From positions 62,001-126,000 of the forward strand of contig NZ_JAQFIN010000005.1 in the NCBI RefSeq assembly GCF_029504695.1: DNA of 64,000 nucleotides, written 5' to 3'. The notes below the pieces were generated by a model. The model was given only the letters and a program-made list of their open reading frames with translations. It was not told the origin of the DNA and made no database searches. This stretch comes from Parabacteroides sp. PF5-6. Its GTDB lineage: Bacteria > Bacteroidota > Bacteroidia > Bacteroidales > Tannerellaceae. The position numbers were made by a program, and so were the translations under genes. Every line of letters starts with the position of its first letter. Within the stretch, counting starts at the first letter, position 1. This document shows, in pieces, positions 19,454-26,720 of the stretch.

Positions 19454-21151
19454 ATGAAAAGAATGAAATTATATACAATTATAGGAAGTCTGTTCGTGCT
19501 GTTTGGTATGACCAGTTGTGATATCGATGCGGAGTATTATAGCCAGACCGTTCCCTCTACTTTCTATGATTCACAGGATAATGTATGGCAACGGTTCAAT
19601 CGTCCGTTTACACACTGGAGATGGTATGTCGGCAGTGCTTCGGAGAGATGGTGTATGCAGGAACTGGGAACAGATGAGGTGGCTCAGCCTACCCGGGGGA
19701 GCGACTGGTACGACGGAGGACAATTCCTGCGTTGGCATTACCATGAATATAGCGCGGAGATGTCGAACATCTATAACGGATTCTATGGCTTTGCCATGGG
19801 AGTGGCTTTAGCCTGGGATGCGTTGGAAGATATCGAAAAATATGTGGATTTTGACGCGATGGGCTTTCCGGCCGGAACGAAAGAGTCCATGTTGATGCAA
19901 CAGCAAACCCTGGCGGCTTCACTTTATCTGGATGGGTTGGATTTCTTTGGAGGCGTTCCATTATACCTCTCTACCCAGGAAGAGATGAAAGGCCGAAGTA
20001 CGGCATTGGAAACCTTCAACTTTATCGACTCTTTGTTGACCGATGCTATTCCTAACCTGCCGAAAAAGACCGAACTGGGCGCGCAGGAAACCGGAAAGAT
20101 TAATCAGGCAACCGGAGCAGCATTGAAAGCAAAGTTGTATTTCGGCGCTCAACAATATATCGGCAAAGATATGTTTGCCGAATGCGCACAGATCTGTCGG
20201 GATATTATCAATGGAACGTATGGCGCTTACAAGCTGGAAGAGGATTGGACCAATGTCTTTGGGTTTAATAATGACGTCAGTACGGAAATTCTTTGGACAG
20301 TGCCCAATGATTTCTCCGGGCTGCAAACCGGGGCTTATTATGATCGCTGGTTCCATTATAACTCCCGTGTTTATCTGGGGAATATCGACCAGAACGGGAA
20401 TAATGGTTTTGCTTTGATGCCTTCACTGGATCCGACCGGGAAAATATATCCGTATACTTTAGGAAGTGTTTACTCCAAATTCCATGATCAGGATATCCGG
20501 AAACAACCTTATGTGTATGAAGGCAATGGAAAATACCGGGGAATGTTTATGGTGGGTGAACAGACCAATCCGATCACCGGGGAATCGGCTATGGGTGCTC
20601 GTGAGTATTCCGGGCAAGTATTGAATCTTGTCGATCAGATTGCTCAGATGAGTAAGATCGGAACAGCGGAATATCCGACGGCAAATGATCTTCCTTCAGG
20701 GATGATGCTGGCGGAAGAGAATTCGGGAATCCGTCTGATTAAAAGGGTGCCGATACCCAATCAGACTGACCGTACGATGAAGTTTAATCCCGATGTACCT
20801 ATTATCCGTCTGGCAGAGATGTATTATATGTTGGCCGAATGTGAATACCGTGCCGGTAATGCACAGGAAGCGGCCAACCTGTTCAATGCCGTTCGTAAAC
20901 GTTATTTCCTGGGTGCTGACCCGGATCCCTGTACGGCTGCCAACCTGGATAAATACCGTATCCTGAAAGAATGGCAATTGGAATTCCTGGGTGAAGGACG
21001 CCGCCGTACGGACCTGATCCGTTGGGATGCTTACGTCACCGAAGACTGGTGGGATCATAAAGCTACCAATAATAAGAACTTGGAACGTTTCCCCATCCCG
21101 GAACGGATCATGGGATCCAACAACCTGATCGAACAGAACCCGGGTTATTAA
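19454..21151 (+). CDS. SusD/RagB-like outer-membrane lipoprotein
   Basis: A surface-exposed glycan-binding lipoprotein of 565 residues that forms the lid on a SusC barrel. The N-terminus (MKRMKLYTIIGSLFVLFGMTSC) is a lipoprotein signal with the lipid-bearing cysteine at residue 22. The helical TPR-like region and the C-terminal ILKEWQLEFLGEGRRRTDLI block are typical of RagB/SusD proteins. It follows SusC-2 by 12 bp and is closed by a terminator. No glycosidase gene follows, so the substrate is not shown; the upstream GH109-like gene hints at N-acetylgalactosamine glycans. Confidence 0.95.
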   Translation: MKRMKLYTIIGSLFVLFGMTSCDIDAEYYSQTVPSTFYDSQDNVWQRFNRPFTHWRWYVGSASERWCMQELGTDEVAQPTRGSDWYDGGQFLRWHYHEYSAEMSNIYNGFYGFAMGVALAWDALEDIEKYVDFDAMGFPAGTKESMLMQQQTLAASLYLDGLDFFGGVPLYLSTQEEMKGRSTALETFNFIDSLLTDAIPNLPKKTELGAQETGKINQATGAALKAKLYFGAQQYIGKDMFAECAQICRDIINGTYGAYKLEEDWTNVFGFNNDVSTEILWTVPNDFSGLQTGAYYDRWFHYNSRVYLGNIDQNGNNGFALMPSLDPTGKIYPYTLGSVYSKFHDQDIRKQPYVYEGNGKYRGMFMVGEQTNPITGESAMGAREYSGQVLNLVDQIAQMSKIGTAEYPTANDLPSGMMLAEENSGIRLIKRVPIPNQTDRTMKFNPDVPIIRLAEMYYMLAECEYRAGNAQEAANLFNAVRKRYFLGADPDPCTAANLDKYRILKEWQLEFLGEGRRRTDLIRWDAYVTEDWWDHKATNNKNLERFPIPERIMGSNNLIEQNPGY

Positions 21152-21187
21152 TCCCGGCTTATGTATAAAGACCAATTGTAAAAATCA

Positions 21188-21220
21188 AGGGGCTGCCTCA
21201 TGTACGGGGTAGCCCCTGTT
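21188..21220 (+). terminator. Terminator after SusD
   Basis: Stem AGGGGCTGCC with GGGGTAGCCCCT around TCATGTAC, followed by a T-rich stretch broken by G (TGTTGTTT). Confidence 0.75.
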
Positions 21221-21277
21221 GTTTATTGCCTGATATCGGAATGCGGCGAATAATGCGTATATTTGTTGCGCAAATAC

Positions 21278-21308
21278 TTTGAACCCAAAGAAATTATCCC
21301 TACCTTTG
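21278..21308 (+). promoter_or_regulatory. Promoter of rpsF-rpsR-rplI
   Basis: TTTG at 21278-21281, a 19-bp spacer, and TACCTTTG at 21301-21308. This is an excellent Bacteroidetes promoter 42 bp before rpsF. Confidence 0.85.
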
Positions 21309-21350
21309 CCCCGCTAAATTTTATTAATCAATTAAAATAAAACAGAGTTT

Positions 21351-21704
21351 ATGAACAATTACGAAACCGTTTTCATTTTAACTCCCGTTTTGTCTGATGC
21401 ACAGATGAAGGAAGCGGTAGAAAAATTCACGACTCTCCTGAAGAATGAAGGGGCGGAAATCGTGAATGAAGAGAACTGGGGCTTGCGCAAGCTGGCTTAT
21501 CCGATTGAGAAGAAAACCACTGGTTTCTATCAGATGGTTGAGTTCAAAGCGAAACCTGAAACCATCGCGAAGCTGGAGATCAACTTCCGTCGGGATGAGC
21601 GGGTGATCCGTTTCTTGACTTTCCGTCAGGACAAATATGCCGCAGAATATGCAGCGAAGAGAAGAAATTTGAAAGCGTCTAAAGAAACAGTAAAAGAAAA
21701 TTAA
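21351..21704 (+). CDS. rpsF: 30S ribosomal protein S6
   Basis: S6 binds S18 and 16S rRNA in the platform of the small subunit. The 117-residue product opens [19 protein letters not shown] and contains [20 protein letters not shown], both diagnostic. The operon order rpsF-rpsR-rplI is conserved in bacteria, and rpsR starts 2 bp after this stop. The 42-bp leader is too short for me to recognise the S6:S18-binding structure known in other phyla. Confidence 0.98.
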   Translation: MNNYETVFILTPVLSDAQMKEAVEKFTTLLKNEGAEIVNEENWGLRKLAYPIEKKTTGFYQMVEFKAKPETIAKLEINFRRDERVIRFLTFRQDKYAAEYAAKRRNLKASKETVKEN

Positions 21705-21706
21705 TT

Positions 21707-21973
21707 ATGGCAGCTCAATCAGAAATCAGATATTTGACTCCGCCTTCAGTGGATGTAAAGAAAAAGAAATATTGCCGTTTCAAAAAGAGCGGTATCAAGT
21801 ATATCGATTATAAAGATCCTGAATTCCTGAAGAAATTCCTGAACGAACAAGGGAAGATTCTTCCGCGTCGTATCACCGGTACTTCTTTGAAGTTCCAACG
21901 TCGCATTGCGCAGGCAGTGAAGCGTGCCCGTCACCTGGCGTTGCTTCCTTACGTAACCGATTTAATGAAATAA
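21707..21973 (+). CDS. rpsR: 30S ribosomal protein S18
   Basis: S18 is the small basic partner of S6. The 88-residue product has [20 protein letters not shown], then the conserved end [20 protein letters not shown] and [11 protein letters not shown] single cysteine sits in the KKKYCRF segment, where zinc-binding forms have more. It is 2 bp after rpsF and 22 bp before rplI. Confidence 0.98.
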   Translation: MAAQSEIRYLTPPSVDVKKKKYCRFKKSGIKYIDYKDPEFLKKFLNEQGKILPRRITGTSLKFQRRIAQAVKRARHLALLPYVTDLMK

Positions 21974-21995
21974 TAATAAAGAGAGGAGACAGAAT

Positions 21996-22439
21996 ATGCA
22001 AGTTATTTTGAAAGAAGATGTAGTAAACTTAGGCTACAAAGACGATATCGTAACAGTGAAAAGCGGTTACGGACGTAACTTTCTAATCCCTCAGGGTAAA
22101 GCAGTGATCGCATCTGAATCTGCAAAGAAAGTATTGGCTGAAAACCTGAGACAACGCGCTCATAAATTGGCTAAGATCAAAGAAGATGCACAGGCATTGG
22201 CCGCTACGCTGGAAGGCGTTTCGTTGACTATCGGTGCAAAGACCAGCTCAACCGGTACCATCTTCGGTTCCGTAGGGAATATCCAGGTGGCAGAAGCCTT
22301 GGAAAAACTGGGTCATAACGTAGACCGTAAGATCATCTACATCAAAGAAGCTGTGAAAGAAGTAGGTAGCTACAAAGCACAGGTGAAACTTCATAAAGAA
22401 GTATCGGTAGAGATCCCGTTCGAAGTAGTATCTGAATAA
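21996..22439 (+). CDS. rplI: 50S ribosomal protein L9
   Basis: L9 reaches out from the L1 side of the large subunit and helps keep the reading frame. The 147-residue product has the N-terminal domain ([20 protein letters not shown], then [14 protein letters not shown]), a long connecting helix (about 45-75) and the C-terminal domain ending [13 protein letters not shown]. It ends the operon, which is closed by a terminator 22 bp after the stop. Confidence 0.98.
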   Translation: MQVILKEDVVNLGYKDDIVTVKSGYGRNFLIPQGKAVIASESAKKVLAENLRQRAHKLAKIKEDAQALAATLEGVSLTIGAKTSSTGTIFGSVGNIQVAEALEKLGHNVDRKIIYIKEAVKEVGSYKAQVKLHKEVSVEIPFEVVSE

Positions 22440-22461
22440 GATCAAAGCATAAAGAAGAAAG

Positions 22462-22490
22462 AGGGTAGTCCGATGGGCTGCCCTTTTTTG
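22462..22490 (+). terminator. Terminator after rplI
   Basis: Stem AGGGTAGTCC with GGGCTGCCCT, loop GAT, then six T. Confidence 0.85.
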
Positions 22491-22518
22491 TTGGTGAAGC
22501 GGTGTGTGTGTTGCCGAT

Positions 22519-22606
22519 GAAAGCGCAATGTTTTGTCTGCGAAAGTGCAATGTTTTGTTTGCGAAAGTGCAATGTTTTGTTGACGAAAGCGCAATGTTTT
22601 GTATTC
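22519..22606. repeat. Four-unit array, 22-bp pitch (unit GAAAGYGCAATGTTTTGT)
   Basis: Units start at 22519, 22541, 22563 and 22585 and are nearly identical over the first 18 bases. They are not palindromic. The same unit occurs in the opposite orientation at 33735-33800, also with 22-bp steps. The array fills the space between the rplI terminator and the amidase promoter. Confidence 0.95.
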
Positions 22607-22633
22607 AAAATATAAATGCTTGCAAAAAAAGAG

Positions 22634-22641
22634 TACTTTTG
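22634..22641 (+). promoter_or_regulatory. -7 box of the amidase gene
   Basis: TACTTTTG is a perfect TANNTTTG match 27 bp before the GTG start. No well-spaced -33 box is seen. Confidence 0.5.
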
Positions 22642-22667
22642 CCTCTGATTTATAAGAGAATGAAGAC

Positions 22668-23774
22668 GTGAAGACGAAGCTTTTTCTGTATATAAACCTC
22701 TTAGTTGCGCTGTTTTTGTTCGCGCCTCATGTCGCGGCGGGTGGGAAAACGTTTACAGTTGTGATCGATCCCGGGCATGGGGGAAGTGATCCTGGTGCTA
22801 TCGGTGCCTCTTCTAAAGAGAAAGAGATCAATCTGGCTGTGGCCCTCAAGGTGGGGAATCTGATCTCGGCGAATCATAAGGATGTCAAGGTGGTGTATAC
22901 CCGCAGTACAGACCGTTTCATCGGTTTGGATGATCGTGCATTTATCGCCAATAAGAATAAGGCGGATCTTTTTATCTCGATTCATACCAATGCGGTAAAG
23001 AATGCGGCGGTCAGGGGGGCGGAAACTTTCACCATGGGGTTGGCGCGTACGGATGAAAATCTTCAGGTAGCTATGCGCGAGAATGCGGCGATCTTATTGG
23101 AGGATGATTATATGCAAAAGTATGAAGGCTTTGATCCGAAATCCTCTGAGTCGTATATCATCTTTGAGTTTATGCAAAATAAGCATATCGAGCAAAGCAT
23201 CTCTTTAGCCTCGGAGATCCAGAAAGGTTTTGTTGCCTGTAAACGATCGGATAGAGGGGTGCGTCAGGCCGGATTTCTGGTGCTTCGGAAAACCAGCATG
23301 CCCAGTGTCCTGGTGGAGTTGGGTTTTATCTCGAATAAAGAGGAAGAGCGATATATGAAGTCTGCCGAAGGGCAAAACAACCTGGCCAAAGCGATTAGTA
23401 ATGCCTTTACGGGTTATAAACGTGAATATGACCGGAAGCAGGGTCGTCAGGTGGCTGCCCCTGTCGCTGCAACGGCGAAAGAAACAGCGCCGAAATCTTT
23501 GGGCAGTACGCAAACGGCAACGGCGGCAACGGCGACAAAAGGTGTTGTCGTCTATAAGGTGCAGATCCTGGCGTCGAATAAAAAATTGGGTGTTAAAGCT
23601 AAAGAATTGAAAGGCTATTCGAGCGAGAATTATTATACGGAGAACGGAATGTATAAATATACGCATGGCGAAACGACTTCGTTGGCCGAAATCAAAAAGA
23701 TCCGACAGCAGGTGTTGAAAGATTTCAAAGATGCGTTTATCATATCCTTTAAGGATGGGAAGAAAGTCAAATAG
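22668..23774 (+). CDS. N-acetylmuramoyl-L-alanine amidase (Amidase_3) with C-terminal SPOR-like part
   Basis: An exported zinc amidase that cuts the bond between MurNAc and the stem peptide of peptidoglycan, usually for cell separation. GTG at 22668 starts a 368-residue product; the ATG at 22660 is followed at once by an out-of-frame stop. It has a signal peptide (residues 1 to about 24) and an Amidase_3 domain (about 28-245) with zinc ligands in DPGHGG, EKEINL and SIHTNA, and the catalytic glutamate in VLVELGFISN. An Ala/Thr-rich linker leads to a small C-terminal domain (VVYKVQILASNKKL) that resembles a SPOR septal-binding domain. Confidence 0.9.
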   Translation: MKTKLFLYINLLVALFLFAPHVAAGGKTFTVVIDPGHGGSDPGAIGASSKEKEINLAVALKVGNLISANHKDVKVVYTRSTDRFIGLDDRAFIANKNKADLFISIHTNAVKNAAVRGAETFTMGLARTDENLQVAMRENAAILLEDDYMQKYEGFDPKSSESYIIFEFMQNKHIEQSISLASEIQKGFVACKRSDRGVRQAGFLVLRKTSMPSVLVELGFISNKEEERYMKSAEGQNNLAKAISNAFTGYKREYDRKQGRQVAAPVAATAKETAPKSLGSTQTATAATATKGVVVYKVQILASNKKLGVKAKELKGYSSENYYTENGMYKYTHGETTSLAEIKKIRQQVLKDFKDAFIISFKDGKKVK

Positions 23775-23804
23775 GATTAGTCAAAAAGAAATAGATTGAA
23801 GAAG

Positions 23805-24692
23805 ATGAAACATTCATTTACAAAAGAAGCGAAGATAGGGTTGGTGACGATCATTAGCTTGGTGTTGTTGTATATCGGGATAAACTTCCTGAAAGGAATC
23901 GATTTGTTTAAACCGGTGAACCATTATTTTGTGTCGTTCGATAATGTGAAAGACCTGACGGTTTCGAGTCCGGTGTATGTCGAAGGGTATAAAGTCGGGT
24001 TGGTTCGCAGTATTGCGTATGATTATAAGAGTGCGGAAGGTCGTATTGTTGTGGAGATCAGCCTGGACAAGGAGATGAAAGTCAATAAAGACAGTTATAT
24101 TTTGATCAGTAAGAGCTTGTTGAGTGGGGCCGAGCTGCACCTGCACCTGAATAAGTATGTTTCGGAGTATCTGAAATCCGGTTCGGTTATCGAAGGACGT
24201 ATGGAAGAGGATATGATGGCTTCCATACAGGAAAAGATCCTTCCGGGTGTCGCGGAGATGCTTCCTAAGATTGATTCTATCCTGGCCGGGCTTGAGGCGA
24301 TTGTGAATCATCCGGCATTAAGCCAGTCGCTGACGCATATCGAACGGACGACTTCCAACCTGGAAGTCTCTACCCGGGAACTGAACCGGTTATTGGATCA
24401 TGATGTGCCTGTGATTGTCGGAAACCTGAAAACGATGACTGATAACTTCTCGGTGGTGAGTGGTACGATTAAAGACCTTGATTTTGCTACGACTATAACG
24501 GAGATAAATGCCACCCTGGCAAATCTGCGGATGACGACGGAAAAGCTGAACTCGAATGATAATAGTTTAGGTTTGCTGATGAACGACAAAGCCTTGTATG
24601 AAAACCTGAATAAGACGACTCAGAATGCATCTGACCTTTTGTTTGATTTGCGGCAGAATCCAAAACGTTATGTGCATTTTTCTATTTTTTAA
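23805..24692 (+). CDS. MlaD/MCE-family lipid-transport substrate-binding protein
   Basis: A 295-residue protein anchored by one N-terminal membrane helix (IGLVTIISLVLLYIGINFL). A single MCE domain (about residues 38-115, SPVYVEGYKVGLV) is followed by a long helical region. MlaD-type proteins form hexameric rings that pass phospholipid between inner and outer membranes with an MlaE/MlaF ABC transporter, whose genes are not in this window. ATG 23805 is preferred over an in-frame TTG at 23796. It is 30 bp after the amidase and probably cotranscribed with it. Confidence 0.88.
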   Translation: MKHSFTKEAKIGLVTIISLVLLYIGINFLKGIDLFKPVNHYFVSFDNVKDLTVSSPVYVEGYKVGLVRSIAYDYKSAEGRIVVEISLDKEMKVNKDSYILISKSLLSGAELHLHLNKYVSEYLKSGSVIEGRMEEDMMASIQEKILPGVAEMLPKIDSILAGLEAIVNHPALSQSLTHIERTTSNLEVSTRELNRLLDHDVPVIVGNLKTMTDNFSVVSGTIKDLDFATTITEINATLANLRMTTEKLNSNDNSLGLLMNDKALYENLNKTTQNASDLLFDLRQNPKRYVHFSIF

Positions 24693-24802
24693 ATATGCAA
24701 AAGAAATAAAGACTTTAATCTTATTTAGAATTGTTCTAATTAGGTCGGAATATGATTTTTCGCTTTTGCCGGTATAAGACGTTCAATTAAAGTGAGATAG
24801 AA

Positions 24803-24839
24803 AAGACTTCCCTTCCGTGCGAAGGGAGGTCTTTTTTTT
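24803..24839 (+). terminator. Terminator after the MlaD-like gene
   Basis: Stem AAGACTTCCCTTC with GAAGGGAGGTCTT (loop CGTGC), followed by a run of T. A second, weaker hairpin (AACCTCT with AGAGGTT, 24854-24870) follows. The remaining gap up to dnaA at 25056 shows no clear DnaA boxes and only a poor promoter-like TACAACTTTG near 25002. Confidence 0.9.
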
Positions 24840-25055
24840 GTCTCTTTGTTTGGAAACCTCTATTACAGAGGTTCTTTCTTTTTGCTGATGGTTCAAAGGG
24901 TTGTTTATCAATGTCTTGAGCGTAACCTGTTGAGGGTAAATAGAGTATTGGAGAGTGTAATTTGGCAATCCTGACCGCGCTTTTTTTTTTCGAATTAAAT
25001 CTACAACTTTGTCTTCCCATTGAAACAGAAATAGAAGTTATAGAGAGATATTAAA

Positions 25056-26462
25056 ATGCAGAAAGACCATCACATTTTGTGGAATAACTGTCTTGCAATT
25101 ATTAAAGACATAGTGCCGGAAGCCGTTTTTACGACTTGGTTCTTGCCTATTGTACCGTTGTCATACGAAGAGAATAAATTTACCGTACAAGTCCCCAGCC
25201 AATTTTTTTATGAATATCTGGAAGCCAAGTATGTGGATGTTTTGCGTGTAACGATCCATCGGGTAATCGGTCAGGGTACGATCCTTTGTTATCGGATTAC
25301 TGTTGTCGATAATACTAATGGCGGAACAGTTGATTATCCGGCAGCGAATGCATCTACTGCGCCGGCCAAGCCGCAACAGGCAAAAGATATTACGAAAGCG
25401 CCGACACCCTTTGCGCAACCGACAAATTTGGATCTGGATCCGCAGTTGAACCCGAAATACACCTTTGAGACTTTCTTTGAAGGAATGAGCAATCGCCTGG
25501 GGCGTACTGCCGGAGAGGAAGTGTCCAAGAATCCGGGGAAGACCACCTTCAATCCGCTCTTCCTTTACGGACCATCCGGTGTGGGGAAAACCCATCTATG
25601 TCATGCCATCGGTGCGCGTATCCGGGAACTCTATCCGGAGAAGAAAGTGTTGTATGTCTCTTCGCATCTGTTCCGTATTCAGTACACGGATGCTATTCGT
25701 AAGAATACAGCGAATGATTTCTTGAACTTCTACCAAGGTATTGATGTCTTGTTGTTGGATGATATCCAGGAACTGATCGGTATGGATCGCACACAGAATA
25801 CCTTCTTCCATATCTTCAACCACCTGCATCAACTGGGAAAGCAACTGGTATTGACCTCCGATAAGGCACCGGTTGACCTGCAAGGGATAGAGGAGCGCCT
25901 GATCACCCGTATGAAATGGGGGCTGACTGCTGAGATGGTACGTCCCGATCTGGAACTGCGTAAGAAGATTCTGCGTCATAAGATGGATCAGAACAGTATC
26001 CATATTCCGGAAGATGTGTTCGATTTCATTGCGGAGAATGTCACTGAAAATGTACGTGACCTGGAGGGAGTCCTGGTTTCCCTGATGGCACACGCGTTGA
26101 TTAATAATAGAGAAGTCGATCTTTCGTTGGCTAAGCGTGTGATCAATCAAAACGTGAAACTGGAGAAGAAACAGATTTCCGTTCAGACGATCCAGAAAGT
26201 AGTCTGCGATTATTATAACCTGGATTTATCGCTTATCCAAACCAATTCGAGAAAACGGGAAATTGTTCAGGCACGCCAGATCGCGATGTATTTATCGAAG
26301 AAGTATACGGATTATTCCTTCTCGCATATCGGAAAGATTGTAGGGAAGAAAGATCATGCGACGGTCTTGCATGCCTGTAAAATGGTAAAAGATCAGATTG
26401 AAATCAGCAAATCGTTCCGTTCGTCGGTCGAAGAAATCGAAAATCTATTGAAGAAGAATTAA
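25056..26462 (+). CDS. dnaA: Chromosomal replication initiator DnaA
   Basis: DnaA binds the origin and opens it to start replication. The 468-residue product has the helicase-loading N-terminal domain I (about 1-90), a variable linker, the AAA+ domain with Walker A FLYGPSGVGKTHLCHA and Walker B DVLLLDDIQEL, and the C-terminal domain IV with the signature KKDHATVLHACK. The gene is alone; dnaN is not adjacent. Neither flank shows an evident DnaA-box cluster, so the origin is probably elsewhere. Confidence 0.98.
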   Translation: MQKDHHILWNNCLAIIKDIVPEAVFTTWFLPIVPLSYEENKFTVQVPSQFFYEYLEAKYVDVLRVTIHRVIGQGTILCYRITVVDNTNGGTVDYPAANASTAPAKPQQAKDITKAPTPFAQPTNLDLDPQLNPKYTFETFFEGMSNRLGRTAGEEVSKNPGKTTFNPLFLYGPSGVGKTHLCHAIGARIRELYPEKKVLYVSSHLFRIQYTDAIRKNTANDFLNFYQGIDVLLLDDIQELIGMDRTQNTFFHIFNHLHQLGKQLVLTSDKAPVDLQGIEERLITRMKWGLTAEMVRPDLELRKKILRHKMDQNSIHIPEDVFDFIAENVTENVRDLEGVLVSLMAHALINNREVDLSLAKRVINQNVKLEKKQISVQTIQKVVCDYYNLDLSLIQTNSRKREIVQARQIAMYLSKKYTDYSFSHIGKIVGKKDHATVLHACKMVKDQIEISKSFRSSVEEIENLLKKN

Positions 26463-26482
26463 ACCGAAAAGAATATTTCAGG

Positions 26483-26517
26483 AAAGAGAGCCTCCGTTGG
26501 GGTTCTCTTTTTTTTGT
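26483..26517 (+). terminator. Terminator after dnaA
   Basis: AAAGAGA pairs with TCTCTTT around an inner CC/GG-paired loop, continuing into a run of T. Confidence 0.75.
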
Positions 26518-26652
26518 TGTTGCTTGGAATGTTTGGTTTTTCTTTTTGGACAACTTTTCCTGCTCCTTGAAGTTGTAAATAATTGATATTTAGTTGCATT
26601 ATCTGACGTTTTGGAAAACTTTTCAACAAGCACGCTTTTTTTTCTTTGATAA

Positions 26653-26684
26653 TTTGGTCAATAACCAAACAATTACTAATCTTG
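26653..26684 (+). promoter_or_regulatory. Promoter of nrdJ
   Basis: TTTG at 26653-26656, a 20-bp spacer, and TAATCTTG (one mismatch to TANNTTTG) at 26677-26684. It places the transcript start near 26690 and supports the GTG at 26721 as the start codon. The leader is too short for a cobalamin riboswitch. Confidence 0.65.
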
Positions 26685-26720
26685 CACTATGAAAATAATT
26701 CTTACTTAAAACATATAGCC

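Noticed and set aside
21309-21350. S6:S18 leader motif ahead of rpsF
   Set aside because: Only 42 nt of AT-rich leader with no convincing hairpin; the known motif could not be drawn.
24693-25055. Replication origin next to dnaA
   Set aside because: I found no cluster of DnaA boxes or AT-rich unwinding element; the gap holds terminators and a weak promoter. In this phylum dnaA is often away from the origin.
26520-26720. Cobalamin riboswitch ahead of nrdJ
   Set aside because: The promoter leaves a leader of only about 30 nt, far too short, and no B12-box-like sequence is seen.
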